From: Spirochaetales bacterium
Lineage (GTDB): Bacteria > Spirochaetota > Spirochaetia > Treponematales > Treponemataceae
Length of the DNA stretch: 64,000 nt
NCBI GenBank assembly: GCA_003252395.1
Contig: QKEL01000012.1
Location: 1 to 64,000 of the forward strand
Reading direction: 5' to 3'
The position numbers were made by a program, and so were the translations under genes. Below are positions 33,561 through 42,171 of this stretch, piece by piece (position 1 is the first letter of the stretch; each line of letters begins with the position of its first letter). The notes under the pieces are model-generated. The model was given only the letters and a program-made list of their open reading frames with translations, was not told the origin of the DNA and did no database searches.

Positions 33561-34811
33561 TTACCAGATAACGGTGGTATTGAGCTGGGAACGGTTTTCG
33601 TTCCGGTTTCGCTCCATGTCCATGAGTTTCTTGCGGTAGGCGCTTTGCTTGCTGAGCTCGTTCAGGTCGGTCACGTGGATATGGTCGTCCACGAGGCGGA
33701 TAATGGGCTCGCGCATAAACTCCGAAATTTTAAGGTGCACGTTTTCCTTGGAAAGGCCGCACATGTTCGCCAGTTCCGTGGGCCCGAAATCGAAGGTGTG
33801 CGACTTGGCGGCGAGAAAGGGTATGCGCTGCTTTTCTAGCTGAATGACGAGCATATCGTACATTCTGCCCACCGGATCGGTAATCAGGGTATTCGCCAGT
33901 TGCTTGTACATAAGCCAGATGCGGTCCGCAAGGGTGGTGGTGAGCCGGGCGATCAGCTGGGGCTGGGTGGAAACCATTTGGTTAAAGTTCTGGCGATTCA
34001 CGGCCAAAAGCTGCGAGCCCGCGAGGGCGATGGCGCTCGCGGACCGGGGCTTGTTTTCGAGCAGGGCCATTTCGCCGAACATGTCGCCCTGCTTTAAGAC
34101 GGCCAGGAGCACCTCGTTATTGTCCACGATTTTGGTGATCTTCACCTGCCCTTTCTGGATGATATAGAGCTCTGCGCCGGGTTGGCACTCGCAGAACACC
34201 ATGGAGTCTTCGGCGTACTGCCGCTGCATTTCGCCGGACTTGGGCTCCAAAAGAGAGGGATTCACGTTAACGCCCATGGATTTCAGCGCCATGAAACGCT
34301 CGCGCGCGACGGGCGCGTAAACGCCGTTCGGGGCGTTTTTCAGGTAATGGTAATAGCCGTACAGGGCGAGCCCGTACTGGGAGAGTTTCGCGTAGTACTC
34401 GCCGATATTGAAAAGGTGCGTTATGTCGTCTTCCACGTTTTTCTTCAGCGTAATGCGGGTGAGGGCTTCGTCCAGATACCGCATTTTACGGGTGAAGGAA
34501 TAGATAATCTTCATGGCGACGGGCGTGTTGTTTTCTATCAGCTCGGAGTACTGGTCCTTTCGGACCGAAATAAGGGTAACGTCGGTGGCGGCCATGGCGG
34601 TCTCGATCTGGCTGTGGCCGGACATGCTGGATACCACGCCGATAAAGTCGCCGGGCCCGAGCACGTTCCCGCCCTCTTCCGAGACGACTTCGGTTTCCTT
34701 GGTTATCTGAACCTTTCCGCCCTGGATAATGTAAAACCGGTCGGATTCGGCCTTGCCCTCCACGAGAATATATGAGCCTTTTCTAAAGTTAACGAACGAA
34801 AGCTGTAACAA
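33561..34811 (-). CDS. Double cyclic-nucleotide-binding transcriptional regulator (Crp/Fnr-like)
   Basis: 416 aa, soluble. There are two cNMP-binding domains: about 5-115 (GKAESDRFYIIQGGKVQITK) and about 205-325 (GAELYIIQKGQVKITK, GDMFGEMALLENKPRSASA, the last containing the phosphate-binding-cassette-like Glu and Arg-Ser-Ala). They are joined by a helical spacer (125-200). The C-terminal winged helix of Crp type (about 345-395) reads FGPTELANMCGLSKENVHLKI. It should bind a nucleotide and DNA. From memory it matches the T. pallidum TP0089 type, and the downstream-to-upstream order FecR-murB-cysS-sigma fits that locus. The start is TTG at 34811, 20 bases after a good promoter. Confidence 0.88.
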   Translation of the reverse strand: MLQLSFVNFRKGSYILVEGKAESDRFYIIQGGKVQITKETEVVSEEGGNVLGPGDFIGVVSSMSGHSQIETAMAATDVTLISVRKDQYSELIENNTPVAMKIIYSFTRKMRYLDEALTRITLKKNVEDDITHLFNIGEYYAKLSQYGLALYGYYHYLKNAPNGVYAPVARERFMALKSMGVNVNPSLLEPKSGEMQRQYAEDSMVFCECQPGAELYIIQKGQVKITKIVDNNEVLLAVLKQGDMFGEMALLENKPRSASAIALAGSQLLAVNRQNFNQMVSTQPQLIARLTTTLADRIWLMYKQLANTLITDPVGRMYDMLVIQLEKQRIPFLAAKSHTFDFGPTELANMCGLSKENVHLKISEFMREPIIRLVDDHIHVTDLNELSKQSAYRKKLMDMERNRNENRSQLNTTVIW

Positions 34812-34831
34812 TCGACACCACCAGTAATACC

Positions 34832-34861
34832 AGTATAGATTTGTCTTCGGCCCACTGTCAA
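34832..34861 (-). promoter_or_regulatory. Promoter of the cNMP regulator
   Basis: On the minus strand: perfect TTGACA (34856-34861), 18-base spacer, TATACT (34832-34837). It begins right at the stop codon of the FecR gene and gives the regulator its own transcript with a short leader. Confidence 0.75.
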
Positions 34862-35965
34862 TTAAAAGTCCGAGAAGGGCGATATACCGTCATTGCGGAG
34901 CATATACTGTTTTTCCGCCGCGGCGAACAAGGCGATGGCCAGCGTTACCTTTTGGGAATCCCGGCGGTAGGCGGCGATAAACTCGCGCACGGTCTTGCCG
35001 TTGGACAGTTTCTTGCCCATATCCGCCTCGCTCACGAGGGGAATGAGCTCCTGTAAGCGGTATACCGTGATGATAGTCGGAATCATGGGCTGCCGCATGG
35101 CGATCAGGTCTTGGACCACGGAGGGCCGCTCCTTCACCCAATTCTGGAAGGTGCCGATGGACTTCCCCTTGGCGGCGGCGTCGAGCCAGGAAAGGAGGGT
35201 GCGGTTCGAGCGCAGCTTCCTGTCCGCGGCGAGCACGTCGGCGGAGTAGCGGTCCCAATTGCCGACGAACTGGTCGATAAAGGCGACGGGATTGGCGGAA
35301 ACCAGCTCCTCGTTGAAGGTGCGCCACTTGGCGGAAACGGATTTCCAGTTTTCGTCAAAGCGGGCCTTGTCATAGGCGATGGGGGCGAAAGACCCGTTTT
35401 CGAGCACCGATACCATGGTACCCGGCTCCGCCAGGCTCCCCTTGGAGGACGAAACGGAACCCGTTCCCGAAACCTCGTCGTAGGGCGAGCACCAAACGGA
35501 ATGGGAACTGCAGCCCACGAGGGTGGCCCCGTTGAAGGTTGCCACCACGAATTCGGTGCCGCGAACGCCGAGCACCGAGGAAGGAGTTCGGACCTGAACG
35601 GAGGAATTCATGCCGGCGATTCGCTCTACCTTCATTTTAATGGAGCCCGTGAGGAGCTTAATATCGTTGGAGGGCTTTGCGTTGATCTGGTCCTGCCGGA
35701 TGACCGCCGTGGTGGACGGTACGATTTGGAGGGTTCCCGTAAGCCCGGATCCACGGGTAAAGGCTATGGTCACCGAGGAATCGCCGTCGGTTTTGACTAT
35801 GTCGAGGTTTTCGATTTCGGTACCGATGTCGAAGCCACGGAGAACCTCGCCGTTTCGGGTCAATTCGGCCTTTCCTTCAAGGTATTCCACCCTGCCGAGG
35901 GTTTGGCCGAACAACGCGGCGGACAAGAAAAGCGCCAGGGCGCTCAGCAGTACGGTCTTTTTCAT
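34862..35965 (-). CDS. Secreted FecR-domain protein
   Basis: 367 aa with a signal peptide (MKKTVLLSALALFLSAALFG, cleavage near FGQ). The FecR domain spans about 25-140: GRVEYLEGKAELTRNGE at the start and the hallmark VRTPSSVLGVRGTEFVVA. The C-terminal about 200 residues are helical and of no recognised family. Outside iron systems, FecR domains in spirochaetes occur as stand-alone periplasmic proteins, possibly binding cell-wall or partner proteins. GGAGG lies before the ATG. It lies 21 bases downstream of murB on the same strand, so it may be co-transcribed with it. Confidence 0.85.
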   Translation of the reverse strand: MKKTVLLSALALFLSAALFGQTLGRVEYLEGKAELTRNGEVLRGFDIGTEIENLDIVKTDGDSSVTIAFTRGSGLTGTLQIVPSTTAVIRQDQINAKPSNDIKLLTGSIKMKVERIAGMNSSVQVRTPSSVLGVRGTEFVVATFNGATLVGCSSHSVWCSPYDEVSGTGSVSSSKGSLAEPGTMVSVLENGSFAPIAYDKARFDENWKSVSAKWRTFNEELVSANPVAFIDQFVGNWDRYSADVLAADRKLRSNRTLLSWLDAAAKGKSIGTFQNWVKERPSVVQDLIAMRQPMIPTIITVYRLQELIPLVSEADMGKKLSNGKTVREFIAAYRRDSQKVTLAIALFAAAEKQYMLRNDGISPFSDF

Positions 35966-35986
35966 CTCAGTTCCTCCAGTGGTTTT

Positions 35987-37045
35987 TTACCAATCCCCGG
36001 CCAAGATCACTTCGCTTTCAAGGCGAAAGCCGGTGCGCTCAAGCACCCGGCTGCGGACTTCCTCCACCAGGCGACGGAGGTCGGCGGCGGAAGCGTTTCC
36101 GGCGTTGATCACGATATTTCCGTGCCACGGCGCGACCTGAGCGTCGCCGATCCGGAAGCCCTTCAGGCCGGTTTCGTCTATTATAACACCCGAGGGTTTA
36201 CCGAAGGCCCGGTTATTTTTAAACATGCTTCCCGCCGAGGGAAAGCGGAAATGGCCCTTCGCCTCCCGGTCGGCGATATACCCCGCCATCTCCCGCTCAA
36301 TGGCGGCCCGTTCCCCGGGGCGAAGCGCGAAGGAAACCGCGGAGATTACCCAATCTCCCGGGGAGAGGCCGACGGAATCGGCCGAGGCCCGTTCCTGAAA
36401 GGGAGAGCGCTTATAGTCCCATTCGCTTTCCCGAAACGGCACCTTCAAAAGTGTATACCCTGACCGTTCGAAATACAGTACCCGCGCCCCAAAAAAAACG
36501 TCCGAGACCGAACGGTCGTAACAGCGGGCGTTCATGAAAGCCGCGCCCCCCACCGATCCCGGGAGGCCAGCGAACGGTTCAAGGCCCGAAAGCCCGTTCG
36601 CCGCGCACCATTCGGTCAGCGCCTTCATGGAGGCGCCGGAGCCAGCGGTAACGATCACCGGCGATTCGACCGACGCGTTTCGAGGGGCGCCGGGGGGGGC
36701 CGCGCGAAACCCGCTTCCCGCGTCGCTTCCGGCGTCTTCCCCCATCTCCGTATAAATGGAAGAAAGGGCTTCCAGGGAGATTACGGCGCCCCGAATGCCG
36801 CGATCCGCGACAAGGAGGTTCGAGCCGCCGCCGATGAGGGAGACGGGCACGTCGCGCCCGAAAAGAAAGCGGACGAGCGCGGCCAGGGATTCCTCGGAGG
36901 CCGGGCGCACGAAAAGATCGGCCGGGCCGCCCACGCGAAAGGTGGTGTGGTTCGCCATGGGCTCGTCGAACCGGGCTGAGGCGGCGAGGTCGGGCCAGTC
37001 CCGCGCAATATTGCTATTTTCCCATATTTTCCGTACATTTAGCAT
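35987..37045 (-). CDS. murB: UDP-N-acetylenolpyruvoylglucosamine reductase MurB
   Basis: About 352 aa from the ATG at 37045. It is an FAD enzyme that reduces UDP-GlcNAc-enolpyruvate to UDP-MurNAc for peptidoglycan. Seen: FAD-binding HTTFRVGGPADLFVRP and LIGGGSNLLV; substrate/FAD loop LSGLEPFAGLPGSVGGAAFMN; catalytic Ser in AGSMFKNN; catalytic Glu near the end in LESEVIL. A Gly/Asp/Pro-rich insert (about 80-115) interrupts the FAD domain and looks species-specific. Longer upstream starts to 37120 would collide with divergent cysS. A TATACT box lies 10 bases before the start and no Shine-Dalgarno is seen. Confidence 0.92.
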   Translation of the reverse strand: MLNVRKIWENSNIARDWPDLAASARFDEPMANHTTFRVGGPADLFVRPASEESLAALVRFLFGRDVPVSLIGGGSNLLVADRGIRGAVISLEALSSIYTEMGEDAGSDAGSGFRAAPPGAPRNASVESPVIVTAGSGASMKALTEWCAANGLSGLEPFAGLPGSVGGAAFMNARCYDRSVSDVFFGARVLYFERSGYTLLKVPFRESEWDYKRSPFQERASADSVGLSPGDWVISAVSFALRPGERAAIEREMAGYIADREAKGHFRFPSAGSMFKNNRAFGKPSGVIIDETGLKGFRIGDAQVAPWHGNIVINAGNASAADLRRLVEEVRSRVLERTGFRLESEVILAGDW

Positions 37046-37055
37046 GATTCCGCAC

Positions 37056-37085
37056 AGTATACAGTAAATACGATTAAATTTTCGA
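37056..37085 (-). promoter_or_regulatory. murB promoter, near-leaderless geometry
   Basis: On the minus strand: TCGAAA, 18-base spacer, TATACT (37056-37061), 10 bases to the ATG at 37045. Confidence 0.55.
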
Positions 37086-37100
37086 TACGGAGGCCGCATT

Positions 37101-38555
37101 ATGGCGTTGCAATTGTTCAATACGATGGGAAGGGAGCTTCAGGAATTCAGGCCCCGCGTGGCGGGTACGGTCGGATTCTACGGCTGCGGACCCACCGTGT
37201 ACAATTACGCGCACATCGGGAACCTGAGGGCCTTCGTGTTCCAAGACGTGCTCGAGCGGTCCCTGACCTACCTGGGCTACCGGGTAAACCACGTGATGAA
37301 CGTGACGGACATCGGCCACCTCGCGGGCGACGTGGACTCGGGCGAGGACAAGATGGTCGCCACCGCGAAAGAACGGGGCCAATCGGTCCTGGAGATCGCG
37401 AAATTCTATACCGACGCCTTTTTCGCCGATATTGACCGCCTGAATATCCGCCGGCCCACCACCGTTTGCCGCGCCACCGAGCACGTGCCGGAAATGATCG
37501 CGCTGATCAAGCGGATCGAGGCGAACGGGCATACCTATATGGCCGGAGGCAACCTGTACTTTGACGTTTCCACCTTTCCCGCCTACGGGGACCTGGCGAA
37601 GCTTAACCTGGACGACCTGAAGGCCGGCGCGCGGATCGACGTGGACGACAATAAAAGAAACCCCTTCGATTTCGTCCTGTGGTTTACCAAGAGCAAATTC
37701 GAGAACCAGGCACTCACCTGGGATTCTCCCTGGGGACGCGGCTATCCGGGCTGGCATATCGAGTGCTCGGCCATGAGCATGAAGTACCTCGGCGAGCAGT
37801 TCGATATCCATACCGGCGGAATCGACCATATCCCGATCCACCATACCAACGAGAAGGCCCAAAGCGAGGGCGCCACGGGGAAGGAGTGGGTGCGCTACTG
37901 GCTCCATAACGAGTTTTTGGTGATGGATAAGGGGAAGATGTCGAAGTCGACGGGGAACTTCCTGACCCTGCAATCGCTGATCGACCAGGGCTACGAGGCC
38001 CTGGATTACCGCTACTTCCTCCTGGGCGGCCATTATCGCAGCCAGCTCACCTTCTCGTGGGAGTCCATGGACAGCGCGAAGAATTCGCGAAAAAACCTGG
38101 TACAGCGGGTGGCGGGGCTGCTCTCGGCGGGCGCGATCGATCCCGCAGGCGTTACCGCAGACGCGCTTAACCCCGATTCCCCCGCGCAGGCCTATCTCGG
38201 CCGGTTTACGGAAGCCCTGGAACAGGACCTTTCGACCCCGCGGGCCCTTTCCGAGCTGCAGGGACTCGTGCGCGACCAAGCCGTTCCCGCGACCGACGCC
38301 CTCGCCGCCATAGCGAAAATGGATACGGTATTCGGCCTTGAACTCGTGGCTACCGCCGCAGCCTCGCTGGAGGAGCGCCGCGCCGCCGAGGCGGAGATCG
38401 CCTCCGATCCGCGGATAGAGTCGCTGATCGCCGAGCGCGCCGAAGCGAAGAAGGCGAAAAATTTCGCCCGGGCGGACGAAATTCGTAACCAGCTCAAGGC
38501 GGAAGGCATTTTACTGGAAGATAGTCCCTCGGGCACGATCTGGCACAGGGCGTAA
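37101..38555 (+). CDS. cysS: Cysteinyl-tRNA synthetase
   Basis: 484 aa, class I synthetase that attaches Cys to its tRNA. Seen: HIGH-type motif YAHIGNLRAF, zinc ligands (Cys in FYGCGPTVYN, Cys in WHIECSAM, His in GGIDHIPIHH), KMSKS in KGKMSKSTGNF, and a C-terminal helical DALR-like region ending in ARADEIRNQLKAEGI. Length and motifs are normal. GGAGG precedes the ATG. The ECF sigma gene follows 16 bases later on the same strand, so transcription probably continues into it. Confidence 0.97.
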   Translation: MALQLFNTMGRELQEFRPRVAGTVGFYGCGPTVYNYAHIGNLRAFVFQDVLERSLTYLGYRVNHVMNVTDIGHLAGDVDSGEDKMVATAKERGQSVLEIAKFYTDAFFADIDRLNIRRPTTVCRATEHVPEMIALIKRIEANGHTYMAGGNLYFDVSTFPAYGDLAKLNLDDLKAGARIDVDDNKRNPFDFVLWFTKSKFENQALTWDSPWGRGYPGWHIECSAMSMKYLGEQFDIHTGGIDHIPIHHTNEKAQSEGATGKEWVRYWLHNEFLVMDKGKMSKSTGNFLTLQSLIDQGYEALDYRYFLLGGHYRSQLTFSWESMDSAKNSRKNLVQRVAGLLSAGAIDPAGVTADALNPDSPAQAYLGRFTEALEQDLSTPRALSELQGLVRDQAVPATDALAAIAKMDTVFGLELVATAAASLEERRAAEAEIASDPRIESLIAERAEAKKAKNFARADEIRNQLKAEGILLEDSPSGTIWHRA

Positions 38556-38571
38556 CCATCGGGGGATTCTC

Positions 38572-39114
38572 TTGTTTGATATAACGGAAAGGCTCCGCGC
38601 GAACGACGACGCGGACTTCAGGAAAATATACGCCCACACCATGCCGGTCCTCTTCAAGGTATCGGTACGCATCGCGGGAAGCGAGGAAGCGGCCGAGGAC
38701 CTGTGTCATGACGCGCTCATAAAGATGACCGAGAAGAACATGGAGTTCCCCTCGGTGAACGACGCGAAATACTGGCTCATCCGGGTGGTGAAAAACGCCT
38801 CGCTCAATTACGCGAAGCGTAAGGGACGCGAGCGGCGAGCCTACGAACGGGCGCTGAAGGAAGACCGCCGCCAGATGGACTCGGGCGAAACGGCGCTCCT
38901 GAAGAACGACGCCGTGGTGAGGGTCCAAGACGCCATGGAAAAATTGCCCGAAAACCTGAGGATGGTACTCCACCTGAAGGAATACGGGGAGCTTAATTAC
39001 AAGGAAATCGGCCGCGTGCTCGGAATAACCGAAGGGAACGTGAAAGTCCGCGTATTTCGGGCTCGCGAGCAGCTTTCGCGGTTGATAGGAGAAGACGATG
39101 TCTACATGCCCTAA
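38572..39114 (+). CDS. ECF-type RNA polymerase sigma factor
   Basis: 180 aa. Region 2 (about 20-90) has the core-binding EEAAEDLCHDALIKM and DAKYWLIRVVKNASLNYAKR; region 4 (about 120-170) has LPENLRMVLHLKEYGELNYKE, seen as YGELNYKEIGRVLGITEGNVK, a clear helix-turn-helix. It starts at TTG (38572) with GGGGGA upstream. It overlaps the anti-sigma gene by 17 bases, the classic arrangement for a sigma/anti-sigma pair. From memory it corresponds to the T. pallidum TP0092 (sigma-24) position after cysS. Target promoters are not identifiable here. Confidence 0.92.
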   Translation: MFDITERLRANDDADFRKIYAHTMPVLFKVSVRIAGSEEAAEDLCHDALIKMTEKNMEFPSVNDAKYWLIRVVKNASLNYAKRKGRERRAYERALKEDRRQMDSGETALLKNDAVVRVQDAMEKLPENLRMVLHLKEYGELNYKEIGRVLGITEGNVKVRVFRAREQLSRLIGEDDVYMP

Positions 39115-39778
39115 TCCCGATCTATTTTCCGCCTTGTACGACGGCGAGGTTCCTTCCCCGTGGAAGGAAAAGCTTGAGGGCCACCTCGCCCATTGCGACG
39201 ACTGCGCAAGGCGTTTTTCGCGGTACGGAACCATCGCGAAGGCGCTACGGGCCGGATCGGGCGAGACCGCGGTGAACCGGGAATGGCTTGACCGCTCCTT
39301 CGATCGGCTGATACTTCGGGCTTCCGAGCAGGCCCCCGCAGCGGGTTTCGGCCGTCTCAATGCCGCCTGGTCGCGGCGGAGCGTTCGGCTTTCCCTGCCC
39401 GCCCTCGCCGCCATGCTGGTCGCGGCGGTCATTTTGCCCTCGACCCTCGTGTTGGTCGCCGGTCAAACGTCGGTCGACAGGCACCGGGAAGTCGCGTCCG
39501 CGGTTCGCCCCGTTCAGCAGCTCAACGTTTCCACCGACTCCCCGGTCTATAGCCCGGATCCCCTGCCCCAATCGGTCGCGGGCCAATTGCTGGTTTCAAA
39601 CCAGCAACTTTTTACCATGGTAGACTATGCCCGTCAGTTTTCCCCCGATGACAGTCTCTTCGACGACGCGCAGATCATTATTATTAAACTGCCCGACCTG
39701 ACCCACTTCGGCGGATCCGAAGACCCGCTAATCATCAATAAGGAACCGTTTCAGAGCGTCGCGAGCTTTTCTAAATGA
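39098..39778 (+). CDS. Membrane anti-sigma factor with zf-HC2-type zinc finger
   Basis: 226 aa. The N-terminal anti-sigma zinc domain (about 1-60) has the HxxxCxxC motif HLAHCDDCARRF preceded by ALYDGEVPSPW. One membrane helix lies at about 98-122 (LPALAAMLVAAVILPSTLVL), and an about 100-residue periplasmic domain follows. It should hold the upstream sigma factor at the membrane until an envelope signal is sensed. GGAG sits 6 bases before the ATG. Its stop overlaps the next gene's start (ATGA), so the transglutaminase-like protein is made in step with it. Confidence 0.9.
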   Translation: MSTCPNPDLFSALYDGEVPSPWKEKLEGHLAHCDDCARRFSRYGTIAKALRAGSGETAVNREWLDRSFDRLILRASEQAPAAGFGRLNAAWSRRSVRLSLPALAAMLVAAVILPSTLVLVAGQTSVDRHREVASAVRPVQQLNVSTDSPVYSPDPLPQSVAGQLLVSNQQLFTMVDYARQFSPDDSLFDDAQIIIIKLPDLTHFGGSEDPLIINKEPFQSVASFSK

Positions 39779-41448
39779 TTCGATTACTCTCCCTACTCTT
39801 CCGCAAACACCCCGCGCTGCGGTTTTTACTGCTGCCCCTCGGCTTTCTCGTTTTTTCGCTTTTCTTTTCCGTTTTTTCCCTGGCGTTCCACCGAAAGCCC
39901 GCGATCGACTCGATAAACCCGGCGATCGGCGAGCCCGGCGAGATCATGCTGATCCGCGGGGATAATTTCGGCGACGAAATGGGCGATTCATGGGTCGAGA
40001 TCGCCGGGGAGCGCCTTACCGCCTCTACCTGCCTGAGCTGGACCGATACCCTCATCAAGATCGCCCTGCCGTCTACCGTGAGCGACGGGCTCCTTTATGT
40101 CCGAACGCACAACGGGAAAAGCAATCCGGAACTGTTCGCGAATCGGGAGAATATCCCGGTTTCGGTCAACGAACGGACCGATCCGGGCTTGCCGTCCATC
40201 GCGGGCATCGGTTCCCAGCAGGGCGCGGTGGGCGACAGCGTTACCATCTCCGGCAGCAATTTCGGGCTGACGCGCAATCAGTCGCAGGTATTCTTTTCCT
40301 GGCAGCTCGATCCGGCCATTCCGAGGAGCGGGCAGACGCAATCGGAGTTATCGGTCATCCCCTGTTCCGATTACGATTTTGACTACGAATACTGGAGCGA
40401 CCAGGAAATTCGGGTGCGGGTTCCCGACGGGGCCGGCTCGGGGAACGTATACGTTCGGACGGAACGGGGCATGAGCAACGGCATGCCCTTCACGGTGCAA
40501 AACCCGGTAGGAACCAAGAAATTCGGCGCCAAGCGCACGTACGTGATTTCCACGGAAGTAAGCGTAACCAACGTGGTGGCCGCGGGCGACAATATCCTGT
40601 ATTTACGCATTCCGCGCCCGGTCGAAACCGCGTCGCAACAGGGCATCGACATATCCGCCTCGTCGGTGGAACCGTATATGAAGGATTACAAGGGCTCTAT
40701 CCTGCACCGCCTCGATAACTTGATCGAGGGGGACAAGAAGCGCATAACCCATAGTTTTATCATGACCGGCTATTCCACGGAATGCGCCATTAACCCGGTA
40801 AAGGTGAAGGCGTATTCCCGCACGGATTCTCCCCTGTACGCGGCCTATACCGCGCCTGATGCCCTGGTGCCCTCGGGAGACCCGGGGATCGCCGAAAAGG
40901 GCGCGGAGATCGTGAAAAAGGAAAAGAATCCCTACCGCAAGGCCGAGGCGATCTATAAATGGGTAACGGGAAACGTCGCGTGGAAGCGCGATATACCCGA
41001 CAACCGAACCGCGGGAGAAACCCTCGCGGCGCTCAACGGCGATTCCCAGGACCTCGCCGTTTTGTTCTGCGCCCTCGCGCGCGCTCAGGGAATTCCTTCC
41101 ATCCCCGTCGCCGGACTGCTCGTTGACTCGACGCGCAACTCCGCCGTACACTGGTGGGCGGAATTCTACGTCGAAGGATTCGGGTGGGTACCGGTGGATC
41201 TCGCGATTCCCGCCGGCGGCGCGACGGCCGGCGAGGGCGGGAAAACCGAAAGCACCTTCGGCAGCCTAGACGTAAACCATATCGCGTTTACCCGCGGTTG
41301 GACCAATGAGCCGCCGATGCTTCCGAACAGCAAGATCGTTTGGAGAAATAGGTCGTGGGCGAGCCAGCCCGTATGGGAAGAAGCCGCGGGAAATATCTCG
41401 GGCTATACCTCCTATTGGGCCGAGCCCAAGATCGCCGGCGTATATTAA
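39775..41448 (+). CDS. IPT/TIG-domain, transglutaminase-like membrane-anchored protein (Cys-to-Ser)
   Basis: 557 aa. An N-terminal membrane segment (about 16-38) anchors it. Two IPT/TIG beta-sandwich domains follow (about 42-130: PAIDSINPAIGEPGEIMLIRG style; about 142-250: GDSVTISGSNFG). After a beta-rich middle part, a transglutaminase-like core spans about 370-480. There the usual GDC motif reads GDSQD, so the expected nucleophile Cys is Ser424, while the His (H459 in AVHWWAEFY) and Asp (D475 in WVPVDLA) are kept. It may be a pseudoenzyme, a binding module or a Ser-using variant. It is the third gene of the sigma/anti-sigma operon and overlaps the anti-sigma gene by 4 bases, so a role in sensing the envelope signal is possible (inference). 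Confidence 0.82.
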   Translation: MIRLLSLLFRKHPALRFLLLPLGFLVFSLFFSVFSLAFHRKPAIDSINPAIGEPGEIMLIRGDNFGDEMGDSWVEIAGERLTASTCLSWTDTLIKIALPSTVSDGLLYVRTHNGKSNPELFANRENIPVSVNERTDPGLPSIAGIGSQQGAVGDSVTISGSNFGLTRNQSQVFFSWQLDPAIPRSGQTQSELSVIPCSDYDFDYEYWSDQEIRVRVPDGAGSGNVYVRTERGMSNGMPFTVQNPVGTKKFGAKRTYVISTEVSVTNVVAAGDNILYLRIPRPVETASQQGIDISASSVEPYMKDYKGSILHRLDNLIEGDKKRITHSFIMTGYSTECAINPVKVKAYSRTDSPLYAAYTAPDALVPSGDPGIAEKGAEIVKKEKNPYRKAEAIYKWVTGNVAWKRDIPDNRTAGETLAALNGDSQDLAVLFCALARAQGIPSIPVAGLLVDSTRNSAVHWWAEFYVEGFGWVPVDLAIPAGGATAGEGGKTESTFGSLDVNHIAFTRGWTNEPPMLPNSKIVWRNRSWASQPVWEEAAGNISGYTSYWAEPKIAGVY

Positions 41449-41459
41449 GGAGTAATAAC

Positions 41460-42143
41460 ATGGTGACCGTACTTTCTGTCGGTGGTTCGATCGTGGCCCC
41501 CGACGCCCCGGATACGGATTTTCTTTCGTCCTTCGTTTCGCTGGTGAAAACCTGGCTCGCGGAAGACAGTTCCCGCAAGCTGATTCTGGTCATTGGCGGG
41601 GGAGGCCCGGCGCGCGCCTATCAAAAGGCGTTCAAGGCGGTTTCTCCCAACGGCGCCGACGACAGCGCCGACTGGATCGGCATCATGGCCACGCGGCTCA
41701 ACGCCCAACTGGTCAAGGCGGCGTTCGGCGACCTGTGCCCGGCCGACGTGGTCTACGATCCGACGGCGGTAGACGTATTCGCCGGACGGGTCATGGTCGC
41801 CGCGGGGTGGAAACCCGGATTCTCCACGGACAACGACGCCGTGCTCCTGGCCGAACGCTTTTCGGGAAAACGGGTGGTTAACCTTTCGAACATCGCCAAG
41901 GTGTACACCGACGACCCCCGGGTAAACCCCGAGGCTAAACCTATCGATTCCATCAGCTGGGAAGATTTCCGAAAGATCGTGGGCGACGAGTGGGTACCCG
42001 GAAAGAACGTGCCCTTTGACCCCATCGCGAGCATGCATGCCCAAAAGGCCAAGATTCAGGTGGTCTGCGCCGCCGGCAGGGATATAGATAACCTTCGCGC
42101 CATTTTGGACGACAAGCCCTTTACCGGTACCGTGATCGGCTGA
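41460..42143 (+). CDS. pyrH: UMP kinase (archaeal/spirochaete-type)
   Basis: 227 aa amino-acid-kinase fold that phosphorylates UMP to UDP. Seen: N-terminal VLSVGGSIVAPDAP, nucleotide loop LILVIGGGGPARAYQ, the TRLNAQLVKAAFGD region, and the C-terminal FSTDNDAVLLAERF then VNLSNIAKVYTDDPR (the Asp pair and Lys-Val-Tyr-x-x-Asp-Pro of the family). The compact form resembles the archaeal PyrH subgroup rather than the E. coli form. AAGGAG lies before the ATG at 41460; the frame upstream to 41355 overlaps the preceding gene and is not coding. It is probably the last gene of the cysS-sigma run. Confidence 0.88.
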   Translation: MVTVLSVGGSIVAPDAPDTDFLSSFVSLVKTWLAEDSSRKLILVIGGGGPARAYQKAFKAVSPNGADDSADWIGIMATRLNAQLVKAAFGDLCPADVVYDPTAVDVFAGRVMVAAGWKPGFSTDNDAVLLAERFSGKRVVNLSNIAKVYTDDPRVNPEAKPIDSISWEDFRKIVGDEWVPGKNVPFDPIASMHAQKAKIQVVCAAGRDIDNLRAILDDKPFTGTVIG

Positions 42144-42171
42144 TTAACGCCATAATCACCGTATCGCAAGA

